The notes under the pieces are model-generated. The model was not told where the DNA came from. It was given only the letters and a program-made list of their open reading frames with translations, and did not search any database. The position numbers and the translations under genes are program-made. Positions 38,986 through 50,030 of a stretch of 64,000 bases of DNA are shown here, in pieces. Source of the DNA: Monoplex corrugatus (Eukaryota > Mollusca > Gastropoda > Littorinimorpha > Ranellidae); assembly GCA_030674185.1 (NCBI GenBank), contig JAPXFY010000015.1:28745185-28809184 (forward strand), in the 5' to 3' direction. The first letter of the stretch is position 1, and each line of letters opens with the position of its first letter.

Positions 38986-41372
38986 GAACACCATGGACAA
39001 AACACCTTGGTCCATACAGTGACCACAGAACACCATGCAACTACAACGGCAACCATGTATTGGAACTGTGTGCAGAGCAGGATCTTATTATCACCAACAC
39101 CTTCTTCCAACACAGAGCCACTCAGATCTACACCTGGTACAAATGGAACGATATCGACGTCTCATCTCAAATCGACTTCACACTAGCAAGATCTAGAATG
39201 CGGAACAACATCAGAGACTCAAGAGCCATCCCCAACGCAGGCCTGGACACAGACCACAGGCCAATCATCACGACGTTGGTCACTCAGAAGAAGAGGAAGT
39301 TCACCAAAAAGAAGAAACAGCCGGAAAGACTCAACATGCACAAGCTTCAAGACGAAGAGGTGCAGACTCAGATCAGGTGCACCGTCAGTGAAAAATTGGA
39401 CTGTAGTGACCCTTTATTACTAAACGTAGAGGAAGCTTGGGACACCTTCAAGACAGTCCTCCTGGACACTATAAAAGAAGCCTGTGGCACCAAGAAGACA
39501 GGAGGAAGAAACAGAAAGGCAACAGCTTGGTGGAACAAAGAAGTGAAGGAGGCTATCAGGGAAAAGAAGAAACTATACAAGATCTGGGTCAAGTCAAAGG
39601 ATGAAGAGGACTACATCAAGTACAGACTTGCAAGAAGACACAGCAAGAAAGTTGTGAGAACAGCAAAGGAAAAGTCATGGACCCAGTATGGTGAAAAACT
39701 CTGTGAAACATGCAAAGCTTCCCCAAGAGAGTTTTACAAGAGTGTGGAAGCGATGAGAGTGCGAGATGAACCTTTCGATCCGACCACTATCATCAACGAT
39801 GCAAAAGGAGAAGCATTGCATGAAGAGGAGAAAATAGTGAAGAGATGGGAAAACTATTTCAAAGACCTACTAAACCCATCAGGAGTACGGGCACAAGACA
39901 CACAGTCCCGGTTCACCCCCAGCCACCCAGACCACTCAGAACCTACCATCCTAGAGAGTGAAGTAAAAAAAGCAGTGAAGACCAGTCCTAAAGGCAAGGC
40001 AGCTGGAGTCGACGGCATAACAACTGAAGCCATCCATGTGTGCGGTGAAACTGGAATTCAGTGGCTCACCACCATCTTTCAGAAAGCTTGGGAGGAGAGA
40101 AAAGTACCAGAAGACTGGCAAAATGCAATAGTGGTGCCAATATGGAAGAAGAAGGGCAGCAAGAAAGACTGCAGTACCTACAGAGGCATATCACTACTCA
40201 GCCATGTAGGGAAAATGTACGCAAAGATCCTGGAGCAGCGCACTCGAGCGAAAACAGAACATCTCCTCAGTGACACCCAATTTGGCTTCAGAAAAGGAAG
40301 AGGGTGCACTGATGCAATCTTCGCACTCCGACAACTGTGCGAGAGGGCGATCGAATATGACCGAGATCTCCATCTTGTATTCGTTGATCAAGAAAAGGCC
40401 TTTGATCGAGTCAACAGAGACTAGCTATGGAAGGTCCTCGAGCAGTACGACATCAAGGGCCAGCTGCTAGACAACATTCGGGCCATCTACGCCAACAGCA
40501 GGAGTGCAGTCTGCACCACCAGTGGAACATCTGACTGGTTCCCAGTGACATCGGGAGTAAGGCAGGGCTGTAATCTCTCCCCTCTTCTCTTCGTTATCTA
40601 TATGGATCAGATTACGAGGGAGGCAAACCCAGACCCTGAGGCACTCAATGAACTCATGTTTGCGGACGACCAGGCAATGGTGAACAATGACAAGATACAG
40701 CTATAGGAGCACACAAACCAGCTCAATGAAAGCTGCGAGACATACGGCATGAAGATCAGCGTCAGCAAGACCGAGGTCATGACTGTCAGTAAGAGACCAA
40801 ACAAACTGGACATCAACATCAACGGAACCCTGTTGAAGCAAGCCAGTGAATTTAAATACCTGGGCAGCATCTTCACTGAAAATAGCAAACTAGACAGAGA
40901 AATCGAGACCAGATGCCAGAAAGCCAACGCAGTCAGCTACCAACTTGCCCCTCTCCTGAAACACCCCAGCATTCCCACCAGCACTAAGGCGAAACTCATC
41001 AACGCCATTTTTCTACCAACGCTGACATACCAGTGCCAGACATGGTCCCTAACTAAAGTCCTCGAGAGAAAACTTGTCACCTGTGAAATGAAATGCCTGA
41101 GGAAAGCAGTAAACAAGACAAGGCGGGACAAGATCAGAAATGAGGTGATACGAGACATGGTAGGAGCAACACCAATCCTACAACACATCGAACATATGAG
41201 GATCAAGGGGTTCGGACACCTCACAGGTATGCCCCTAAACCATCCAGCTCTTCGGGCATACAACACCAGATACTCTGGCTGGAGAGCCAGAGGAAGACCA
41301 AGACGACGATGGAGCGACTCCGTGGCAGACACCCTCAGAGCTCACGAGATGTCCCTTCTCCAGATCTGGTGA
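38986..41372 (+). pseudogene. RTE-type LINE ORF2, two in-frame stops
   Basis: A long plus-strand frame from about 39060 to the TGA at 41370-41372 is broken only by TAG at 40422-40424 and TAG at 40704-40706. It encodes the endonuclease end (LCAEQDLIITNTFFQ, LDTDHRPIITTL), a Lys/Glu-rich linker, RT (GKAAGVDGITTEA, STYRGISLLSHVGKMYAKIL, QFGFRKGRGCTDAIF, FVDQEKAFDRVNRD, GVRQGCNLSPLLF, and FADD near 40660), and a C-terminus ending RARGRPRRRWSDSV. With only two nonsense changes in about 770 codons it is a fairly recent copy, distinct from the other RTE-like family here. Confidence 0.88.
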
Positions 41373-41481
41373 CAAAACACAACCCTGTCTGACTCCTCTT
41401 TTGATGTTTTGAAAAGAGCTCCAGTAGCTCAGTTGGTTTGAGTGTCGGATTCACATACTAATGGTTGTGGGTTCGAATCCT
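41361..41481. repeat. 121-bp direct repeat, left copy
   Basis: It appears identical to 41681-41801. It starts at the last codons of the LINE ORF (CAGATCTGGTGAC), continues with antisense RTE-like sequence, and ends in a tRNA-like A box (TAGCTCAGTTGGT) and B box (GGTTCGAATCC). Confidence 0.9.
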
Positions 41482-41680
41482 TGCTGCTGACAGATGACTG
41501 TATCTCCCCGCGACGCCCACTGGTACAAGCGGAAGGAAAAAGAAAAAGTAAAGTAAGTTTCATTTTCTGCAATTAGCACGGTGTCATCTGCGTACCGAAT
41601 GTTGTTTATCATTTTCCCTCCAACCTTTCATCCAGGGTCTTCTTCTAGGTTTCTCATGATGTTTTCGCTATATAGTGAAA
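41482..41680 (-). mobile_element. RTE-like LINE fragment between the repeats
   Basis: After an unassigned 80 bp, sequence from about 41560 matches on the minus strand the RT region found at 29220-29330 of the fuller RTE-like copy. Confidence 0.6.
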
Positions 41681-41990
41681 CAGATCTGGTGACAAAACAC
41701 AACCCTGTCTGACTCCTCTTTTGATGTTTTGAAAAGAGCTCCAGTAGCTCAGTTGGTTTGAGTGTCGGATTCACATACTAATGGTTGTGGGTTCGAATCC
41801 TGGGGTGCGCTACATTAATACTGGCCTTCTCACTGTCCCATCTTAACATCATTGTTGTTCTGGTGGTGTCAGTATATGATTAGATAGGTCCCCCTTCCCC
41901 CACTTCCTTGGGATGGTTATCCCCGTCGGCCATATCACCTGAGGTGGGTGTCGACATAAAAACTGAACCAAACCAATCAATCAAACCCAT
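41681..41990 (+). repeat. tRNA-derived SINE in an RTE-like fragment
   Basis: The right copy of the 121-bp repeat (41681-41801) contains RTE-like RT sequence followed by a tRNA-like head from about 41734: GCTCCAG, TAGCTCAGTTGGT (A box), GGTTCGAATCC (B box), with a possible acceptor partner CTGGGGT. The SINE body runs on through CCCCGTCGGCCATATCACCT towards about 41990. The anticodon arm does not pair well, so it is not a working tRNA gene. Confidence 0.6.
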
Positions 41991-42370
41991 AGCTTGGGGA
42001 TCTGGTTCGTGGGCACCAGGGCGTGTCCACACGCCGGTGGGCCTGCATGCCTCACGTCTGGGGACCAGACCTCCTCCGAGTCCTACGAGATTCAGCCTGA
42101 GTCCGTGAGGTGCTCAGTTACCGCCTGTCGCCACGAGGAGGCACAGCGTAGGGCTTGCTGATGGAGAGGCTATGTACTGACAGGAAGAGACTTACGCCTT
42201 GCTCTTCTTTTCGCACAGCAGTGCTAGCCAGCGGTGCAGGCCGAAGCCGACACACTAGACGCATCACATCTGCCAATATGACACAGATGTAAAACCCAGA
42301 GTGTAATAGTTATGTGATAAATCTCTGGCACGAGGACTGGAATAAACAGACAGATAACAAACTTGTCCAA
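41991..42370. other. GC-richer unassigned stretch
   Basis: No coding motif is present. It may be repeat sequence (a LINE 5' UTR or SINE continuation) but shows no match elsewhere in the window. Confidence 0.3.
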
Positions 42371-42548
42371 ATCCATCCCATCCTAAAAGAAATTCTCCCA
42401 TCTGCCGCAGTTATGTAGGTTACACACGGGTCACACATCCTACACTCATTCGTACCTTTTGAAATTGTATATGATATGCTCTCTATAATTTTCCATTGCT
42501 TTTATTCTTGCTTTTATTGCTTTTATTCTTTCTCCCCATTTATAGCCA

Positions 42549-42593
<45 letters not shown>

Positions 42594-43078
42594 GTGTGCG
42601 TGCGTGCGTACGTGCGTGCGTGCGTGTGTGTGTGTTTCAGCGCTTAGATTTGATTTTATCAAGATTTTGCGCTATATAAATATTGTAATTATATATTATT
42701 ATTGAAAGATGAAGGAGCACCGTGGTGTATACCATGTGACGAGCCGCTGAGCATCACACAACTTCTACATGACTGCTGGGACATAAGCACTACAAAGCGG
42801 ACTCCTTTAATTAAGAACCTCTTCCAAGACGTCCCTCCTGATGCAGTTTTCCAGTTTTTGCAAGCAATCAATAGATTTCACGTAATTTGATTTTACGGCT
42901 GAGTATGGTTTTCTTTAATTACATTTTAGACTTGCAAGGTTAACGGTGAGCATGGATTTTAACTGTTGTCTTTTATCTTAACCTTTTTTTTATATCGGTT
43001 TTGACGCAGTGTTAGCTGATATGGCTCTAATAGTCGGCTGGGCTATAAGCAATATGAACTTGAACTCTGAAAAATTCA
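42371..43078 (+). mobile_element. Jockey-like LINE 3' end, split by an L2-like tail
   Basis: Before the insertion it reads ILPSAAVM and THSYLL. After it comes KDEGAPWCIPCDEPLSITQL and LHDC, the C-terminal Cys/His motif. ORF2 ends near 42890 (FHVI, stop), followed by a 3' UTR with the shared block GGCTGGGCTATAAGCAATAT. Removing 42465-42707 restores a continuous frame ([14 protein letters not shown]). Confidence 0.8.
42465..42707 (+). mobile_element. L2-like LINE 3' fragment, 6-bp TSD
   Basis: This 243-bp piece matches the tail of copy A (TATGCTCTCTATAATTTTCC, a GT/GC repeat, then AGCGCTTAGATTTGATTTTA and (ATT)n). It is flanked by TTGAAA at 42459-42464 and 42702-42707. It sits inside the coding frame of the Jockey-like element. 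Confidence 0.85.
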
Positions 43079-43578
43079 TTTTCAGTAAATCATGAATTGG
43101 ATCAGTTCTTACTAAGAACCATCATCGGGATAGAATATGAATTTTTGTTTTCTGAAAGACTTTTTGTTTTGTTTTGTACTTTTCAAAATACAGCCTATGT
43201 ATGACGGCAGTCGACGATGCCTGTTTCTCTGGTTGACCTGTCTTGATACATTGGGAATTTCAGTGTCGTTGTTACTGAGTGCGTGAGACTAGGGCTAGAC
43301 TCTAGTACGGTTGTGAAGCAAAGAACACGAACTGACGCAAAAGAACATGGATTCACTCTTATGATATTTTTAAAACTTGGAGTGGGTTGAGGGGGAAATT
43401 GGACTAAGAAATTACAACTGAGTTGAGTATAAAATGTTTTTTGAAATATACAGGAACATCTTAAATTATTTTTATTTTTATTTCGGGTTTTGTAAATAGA
43501 TCTTCAGTCCTGACCAGCTTTATTTCACTTATAAAATCCGAGGCCTACCTTACCGCATGGCCGACTTTCGTTAGCAAA
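43079..43578. other. Upstream region of the 43579 exon
   Basis: No coding or repeat family is recognised. A short upstream reading frame, ATG GCC GAC TTT CGT TAG, lies at 43557-43574 just before the candidate start codon. No TATA box is evident. Confidence 0.4.
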
Positions 43579-43744
43579 ATGGCTCTGTCATGTGTACTCA
43601 AATCAAACAGTTTCCTTCCACAGCGTGTTTACCATCCAGTCAACGGAATGACGCATTTCTCAGCCTTCACATGGTCAACATTGAAAATTATCCATTCCTG
43701 TGCGGTGTCTCGGCGGTTTGGTATTCGATCATCACTGAAATCAG
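43579..43744 (+). CDS. First exon, probable mitochondrial presequence
   Basis: The ATG at 43579 opens 55 codons plus one base and ends AAATCAG|GTAAGT, a strong donor. The peptide has few acidic residues, is rich in Ser, Arg and Lys, and ends SRRFGIRSSLKS, the look of a mitochondrial targeting sequence. The exon leaves one base of a split codon, and the exon at 45415 supplies exactly two. I do not recognise the protein. Import into mitochondria is inference from composition. Confidence 0.55.
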
Positions 43745-43775
43745 GTAAGTTACTACATGAATACTAGCTAGTCAA

Positions 43776-43895
43776 TCAGTTGAAGAAGGCTTACGACACT
43801 GTCATGACTGTGTGGCATACAAGACTGCTTTATAAATTAAAGAGCATTGGTGTAACAGGTAAAATGTATTATTACATTAAAGACTTTTTATCCTT
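43776..43895 (+). mobile_element. Jockey-like RT fragment in the intron
   Basis: The plus strand reads KKAYDTV, three extra residues, then WHTRLLYKLKSIGVTGKMYY, typical of the catalytic A-box region of a Jockey-type RT. It lies within the first intron, only about 30 bp after the donor. Confidence 0.65.
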
Positions 43896-45414
43896 ACCCT
43901 GTTCTTCAAGATCGTCAGGGGGGAAATCCCAGCCATACCAGCAGAACAGTTTCTCAAACCTGTGGCCAAATCAAAAAGGAAAATCATACCACGCTTAGAG
44001 AAGGACCACGTAATAGGTATGTCACAATCGGCGATTACGCGTGCGCGAAAACTACAGCGGAAGATTGTGACCGGCGTGGCGGCACATGTGAGAGGGTAGG
44101 CAAACAATCGCTGTTTGCTTCGTTAATGTATTCATGTGTCCGATAATTACCGATCTGAATACCGAAGTCCGTACTTTTCCCATAATGATCGGGTCATTTT
44201 CACGAGCTTCCTCTGATTTGCTGACGTGGCAGTGTTGGTGTGACTTTTGGTGTTTGCGGCCGTATCTCCCAAACTTACAGGTATGAATATTAATTCAAGT
44301 GAATTAATTACCAATAAGAACATGCATTTTCCTGCTTATGTGTAAAATTTGGTGCAGTTGTATTGTCAGATGAACATTTTAGGCCATATTACAGATAGTG
44401 GGTGTGGTGACCGTTGTTATTGCGCATAATTGCCTTGTTCACAATGGGCGCAAGACTTTTTAGTGCCGATTAACCGTTTTCTTTTTGTCATACCAGCTGA
44501 ACCTATTGGAATAAATTCTTCATTTTTCACGACATACAAGACAATGCATTTTTAGTGTACTGTGTAAAATTTGGTGAAAAATTATTGTCAAATACTGGAA
44601 ATACAAGCTTCAGTTTGACGCTGGTTGTCAGTCTGAGTCTAGCTGACTCAGCAAACTGTGTCGATGGGCAGCCGAACTTCGAAGGTCTGCTGCCCCTCAT
44701 TATGATTATCAGCTTCTAGACTTCTGGACTTCAGATTGTCAGATTGGATAAGATTAAAACTCACTACTACTAACTAGGCAAGTTTAGCAAGAATCATAGT
44801 GTAGATCTAAATAGGACTACAATAGTTAAGGATGGTGAGGGACAATGGATATTGGTCATGTAGTAGTGTCTCATCTCCTGATATGTGTACACCCACACAA
44901 CAGTCTTGATGACTGATGTTTGACAGATGCAGCTCAGTGACAACACACACTCACACACACTCACTACACACACACACACACAGAGTAAATACCCAAAGGT
45001 GTGATGAGCCGATGCACAGTAATGCTGAACTTCTAAATTTAATATTATCACACTGAAAAAAATCTTGAATTTTCCAAATATAAAGCCTAGGTACAATGAT
45101 TAAGATTAATGCTTTAAATGTGATCTTTTTTTTATTTCAAATATTCAATATATGCCTTTTAAATTGGTGTGTGTCCAACTGAGCTTAGGCCTATAGGCCT
45201 ACTGCATTAATGTATGGGCATGACAAACCTCCATCTTTTTTCACTTTTAGTTTGTTTTGTTCCTGTCTAAAGTGCACAAGGATGCTTTGATATGGACTGT
45301 TGGCACTGTATAGGTCTAAATACAATGATTATTAGGTGCTAGTAATTGTGATAACTAGTAGTAGTAGTCCTTGTCTGTCATTACTGTTACTGTTGTCATT
45401 CAAATGTCCAATAG
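43896..45414. other. Intron sequence, no gene seen
   Basis: No recognisable proteins. A short CA repeat lies near 44945-44982. The stretch ends in a T-rich tract and the acceptor AG at 45413-45414. Confidence 0.4.
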
Positions 45415-45533
45415 TGGGTAAGGTCTTTATTCATCCAGATAAAATGAGTGACTCCGATGCCACCCTCCCCCCACCTGGGTATGAGTGGGATGACTCTGAA
45501 TGTTTCATCGTGCAGTCACAGACTGATGCCATT
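45415..45533 (+). CDS. Second exon of the plus-strand gene
   Basis: This 119-nt exon lies between the acceptor CCAATAG| and the donor GATGCCATT|GTAAGT. With the single base from the 43579 exon it reads V-GKVFIHPDKMSDSDATLP, then PPGYEWDDSECFIVQSQTDA, ending in phase 0. The composition (acidic, with a PPPGYEW turn) is protein-like and unlike the repeats around it. Both splice sites fit consensus and the phase matches the upstream exon. The Met in HPDKMSD could be an alternative start. No family is recognised. Confidence 0.55.
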
Positions 45534-46972
45534 GTAAGTGGATATTTTGATAATTTTTGTGCAAGACTGACATATGTAGGCCTGTACAGTCAGTCAGCTC
45601 ATCTTCTCTTGCTGTGTTGATTCACTTAACACATGTTTTAGGATTGTCTCATCTTAATGGTAAATAAAACAGATGCATGAAGTTCTCAAAACAAAAGCTT
45701 CTGATGGTGATAAAATGTCATCTTAAGTCAGCTTGAGCATTGTGCTTTCCATTTCTCACACCATCTCTTTGGAATTCACTGTCAGTTGAACCAAAGGATC
45801 TGTCAGGTCTTTCTCACTTGACCTGCCTGTTCCACAAGTCAATTGTCATGATATATATATGCACTGCCACTTTCTATCTACTGGTCATGTCCTGCTGTGC
45901 AATAATTCATGTTTGTACACATATTGAGTGAGTTTGAAAAGAAAACTTTATTACCAGAGGTTTGCTCTGTAGCCTATATAATGTACGTAGGCTATTTATT
46001 ATTCTCATTATTTCTTTGGGTTTTGGCATTTTAAATGGGAGAGGTGGTTTTAATGCATGAAGTCTTCATAATTGTATCTCTCACATGAATACATGTACAC
46101 TAGAGACAGAATAGCACGTATACATTTGCTTAAATGGAACTTTTGAAGACATTGGCATTTGAGAAAAGAATGGTTTTCAGGACAAGAGCCCTCCAGCCTT
46201 AAACACTATTAATGATAATGCCAATAATCATCAGGGATATAGTGTGGTTGGGCTTTAAACTATTAATGATAATGCCAATAATCATCAGGGATACATAGCC
46301 ACCCTTTCATATGAATTTAATGATGTGGAGCAATCATTTTCATCACTGTATCAGATGGAGAGGAGGAAATGGCATAGTTGTACTGAGAAGAACAGTGACT
46401 TGTATGCTGCATGTATTTAGCAAAAAATTCTTGGGAGAGGTCAACAGCAAAATGTCAAGAGAAGCCTTCCTGTCAAGCGTGTACACTCTAAGAGGACTGG
46501 GGTGTGTCTAGGTAATGACACTTGGATACCCTTCATGTATAATCTTTAGTTTTTTAAATTTTTGTTATTGTTTAAGATTTTCATTTGACATGTTTGGTTT
46601 TACACAGATGACTTTCACGATTCCATTCTTACAATGTCTGCACATTTTTGTAATCTCTTCATTTAGCAAGCTGTAAATGTGACTATGGATTCTGTGCTTT
46701 TTTGTGTATGTGTGGACTATTTGTATGTAACTCATGTAAATATGTTTCAGAATTTTGTTTTTGCAATGTAGCTTATTTTTATGTCTGGTGTTTGTGCGTG
46801 TATGTTATGATATATTTCTGCTGATGCCCTTTTCATCTTGTTACCTGTTCTGTGTATTTATTTTGATATAGCATTATGCATTAAAACATTTGTAACCAAA
46901 TATTGTCCGTCTTTGTGTTTTTGTTTGCATATAATTTTGTTTTTTTAGTGATATGCATACTGGTACATGTAC

Positions 46973-47028
<56 letters not shown>

Positions 47029-48195
47029 GCACACTTATAACACACATGCACACACACATATTTATGTACATAACACATTATCTTTCATGTTGTATGACAG
47101 CTTATGAAAAAGTGTGTGATTACGCAAGGAAAAAAAACAAAACTTTTTGAAAAAGGTCTGCTTGTCAGGGTAAATAATTGAAAAGATACACTGTCCTTAC
47201 TACCAGCTGAATTTTTAATTCAAAATTGCAATATGAACTTTCCAGATGTGCAAGTTATAAACCAATTCAGTCTGTGAATCTTTTTTCCCCTCAGAACAGC
47301 TTAATTAGTAATTAATCTGTAATCTCTAGTCTTAATAAAGACTCATTTCTATGCTACCAGGAAACTTGAGTTTTTTTTCAGTGAAATATTCAAACAATTT
47401 TCATGTCTATTTTTAAGGGGTTTTATACTACCATCACAGGCTCTCAATTTTTTATTTTGATTAATCAATATAAATATATTTACATCACATATATCTATAC
47501 ACACATGTATATGATATATAATGATATACATAGGCCTACATATCTCATAATTATAAACATCTGTATATAAAAACCAAGAGGTATTTAATAAATACACAGG
47601 TTGACAACTTCTTAAAGGCGGTTGTTCATGAAAAACTGTAATTAATTGATTATTACATAAAGATTCAGCCTAATGGCATTGAATAACTGTTGTAATTTAT
47701 CATTATAATTATCTTGAGGCTTTACTCAACAATTTTCAAGTAAGAAATTTGATGATTTTGGAAACTGTAAAGATTTTAGGAATCTCAATTAATTTTCGCT
47801 TTAGCCAGTTGAGGCAATTAATGAATTAATTCCTAATTAATGCAAAAACCCAGAGATTCATGAAAGTCGTAATCATCTTGGCTAAACAAAGACCTTTCTA
47901 TGGATACTTGATTTTTTTCAATCGGTTCAGTCGTTCCAAAGTTATGGTGCTTTTTGTGATGAAACGGCACATACGCGGTCACAGTTTTTGCTATGTAATC
48001 CATTGAAGGAAAACGTCGAAAATTTAATCATTAAAAAAATCGTAACTTTCGTCACAGACAATCAATCAAAGAACTTTTTATACCATTTTAATGTTCTTTT
48101 TTTGCTCTTTTCAATGATGGTAATTACATATTTATTAAAAATATTTGAAATTTTTTGTAACATACCTACACGTAACAACTAATATAGTATCAACC
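45534..48195. other. No further exon identified
   Basis: A tandem duplication of about 40 bp (CTATTAATGATAATGCCAAT core) lies at 46203-46240 and 46259-46295. An ATTAAA signal at about 46878 could mark a 3' UTR end. TA repeats lie at about 46974-47028. No well-supported exon follows the donor at 45534. A LINE-like end phrase (PSLWNSLSVEP) near 45770 is weak. Confidence 0.35.
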
Positions 48196-48475
48196 ATGGC
48201 CAGAAACAACAACAGGTTCTTCGTGGTTGAACGCTCAAACACCACCACCTTTAGGCATTCTTTCTTCCCTCGAACGACAACAGAGTGGAATGGTCTGCCA
48301 GACGATATCATCACCTTATCGTCGGCACACCAGTTCAGGATGGCTGTGTCTGGCCTCAGATGCAGCCCAAAACCAGCCTGCTGAACGAGGAGGGGGCCCC
48401 AGCGACCATACTAGATGGTGCTGGGGGTCGGCTAGGCCAGCTGATGATACCAACTTTCAGCTGAAGTGAAGCCTG
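48196..48475 (+). pseudogene. LINE ORF2 C-terminal fragment
   Basis: A plus-strand frame reads RHSFFPRTTTEWNGLPDDII, the usual C-terminal phrase of CR1/Jockey-type LINEs, then stops. A 3' UTR-like stretch runs on to the poly-C tract. Confidence 0.55.
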
Positions 48476-48487
48476 CTGACGGTCAGT

Positions 48488-48520
48488 CCCCCCCCCCCCC
48501 CCCCCCAAAAAAAAAAAAAA
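48488..48520. repeat. Homopolymers C19 then A14
   Basis: Nineteen C followed directly by fourteen A, then a T run. Length may be unreliable in sequencing. Confidence 0.9.
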
Positions 48521-48679
48521 TCTTTTTTTTTTAAAGTTAGGAATCCTGTGTGCTCTCCCCCAGTTTTCCCCCCGTTGGCGCGTATATCCAGAATTGGATT
48601 CTGCCGACGTCTACACATCAAGATCAAGATCAAGATCATGAATATGTGTAAGATTAGGGACTGTATACTCTTCATTTAA

Positions 48680-49862
48680 AGACATAGACATGGGCTGGAT
48701 GGGGATCCCTCAGGGGTCAATCATAGCCCCCATCCTGTCCAATATAGGCCTACTTCTTTATGATTTACCAAAATACTTGTCGAAGAACACTAATGTTGTA
48801 CAGTATGCAGATGATATTGCCATCTGGATGAACACCACTCTTCGAAAAAATACAAACTTGCAACGAACAATCACCCAGGATGTACAAAAGCTCTACCAAT
48901 GTGATCTTGATAACCTGAGTAATTACATGAAAGACAGTGGTCTGGAGTTACCGAGTGAAAAGACTTACCTTGTGCTTTTTAACAATGGTGAAAACCCTAA
49001 AGCTCTTCCTCTATTATCACTGTATAGTAATCTGCTTGTTTATAAGCCCACCGTTAAATGTCTTGGAGAGTACTTAACAAGAAAATTGAATTGAAGACAC
49101 CATATAGAATATTTAGGCTAATTACAAGAGCAAACAAAAGACTTTTGTTTGCTTTTATAATTAGCCTTAATATTCTATACTTTTGTTTGCTTTTGTAATT
49201 AGCCTAAATATTCTATATGGTGTCTCCAATTCAATTTTCGTGTTAAGTACACTCCAAGAAATTTAACGGTGGGCTTATGAACAAGCAGATTGTCCCGGAA
49301 TGGAACTCTCTCCCCCGCCCACATAGTCAACGCAGCATCCACCGAACGCTTCAAGGAGCTACTGTCACAGTATCTGTTTGGAGAATCTCCACCCTCGTCC
49401 GACTATTCCGCGCACGCATACCACCATCCACGAGGCCTGTTGTGGATTATCCTACAGAATCAGAACCTTAATTTCTTAAAAATAATCAACAGACAGTCCT
49501 GGAGCCAAGACACTCAGCCAAGACACTCAAACTATGCTACATTTGGCGATTTCTTTGGTTTGATCGAAACTGCTCTATGGACAAGAGGTATATTTTACTG
49601 CCTCGACTACACTCTTACAAAAATTACAGAGTGTAGACGCAAAGCTATTAAGTTAGCTCTCGGTGTGCCTGTTCATACGAACACAATGAAATCTTATAAG
49701 GAAAGTAACATATTACCCTTTGCAGATCAATGTGAATTAGCTGTGACAAAGTAGGCCTATGTTATTAGAGCTCTTGCCTTTTAAAGAACTCTGCTAAGGA
49801 TGAATTACTATACACCTCAGAAACTGACTATCCTCAGAAAGCTCGAAAGATGCATACTTTAA
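48680..49862 (+). pseudogene. Jockey-like LINE RT, left part of a split element
   Basis: The plus strand encodes RT motifs GIPQGSIIAPILSNIGLLLY and VVQYADDIAIWM near 48807-48840. Post-RT sequence (RRKAIKLALGVPVHTNTM) follows at about 49640. Between them is an inverted duplication (49032-49288) and a foreign LINE C-terminal phrase (SRNGTLSPAHIVNAASTERF). The element continues at 53995 after the insertion of L2-like copy B. Confidence 0.75.
49032..49288. repeat. Inverted duplication inside the Jockey-like RT
   Basis: The left arm, 49032-49140, and right arm, 49180-49288, are 109-bp near-perfect inverted copies. The spacer 49142-49179 repeats the first 38 bp of the right arm. The left arm is Jockey coding sequence, so the right arm is an inverted copy of it. 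Confidence 0.85.
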
Positions 49863-49889
49863 TTAATAAATTATTTAATTAATTTTTTT

Positions 49890-49986
49890 AATTAATTACA
49901 ATATTTATATAGCGCAAAATTTTGATAAAATCAAATCTAAGCGCTGAAACAGACACATACACACACACGCACGCACGCAACGCACT

Positions 49987-50030
<44 letters not shown>

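Noticed and set aside
41414..41485. Functional tRNA gene
   Set aside because: A and B boxes are good, but the anticodon and T stems do not pair properly. It is duplicated and followed by a SINE-like body.
46311..46511. Candidate third exon of the 43579 gene
   Set aside because: One choice of splice sites keeps phase, but joining to the 63086 exon would create a stop codon, and the donor is weak.
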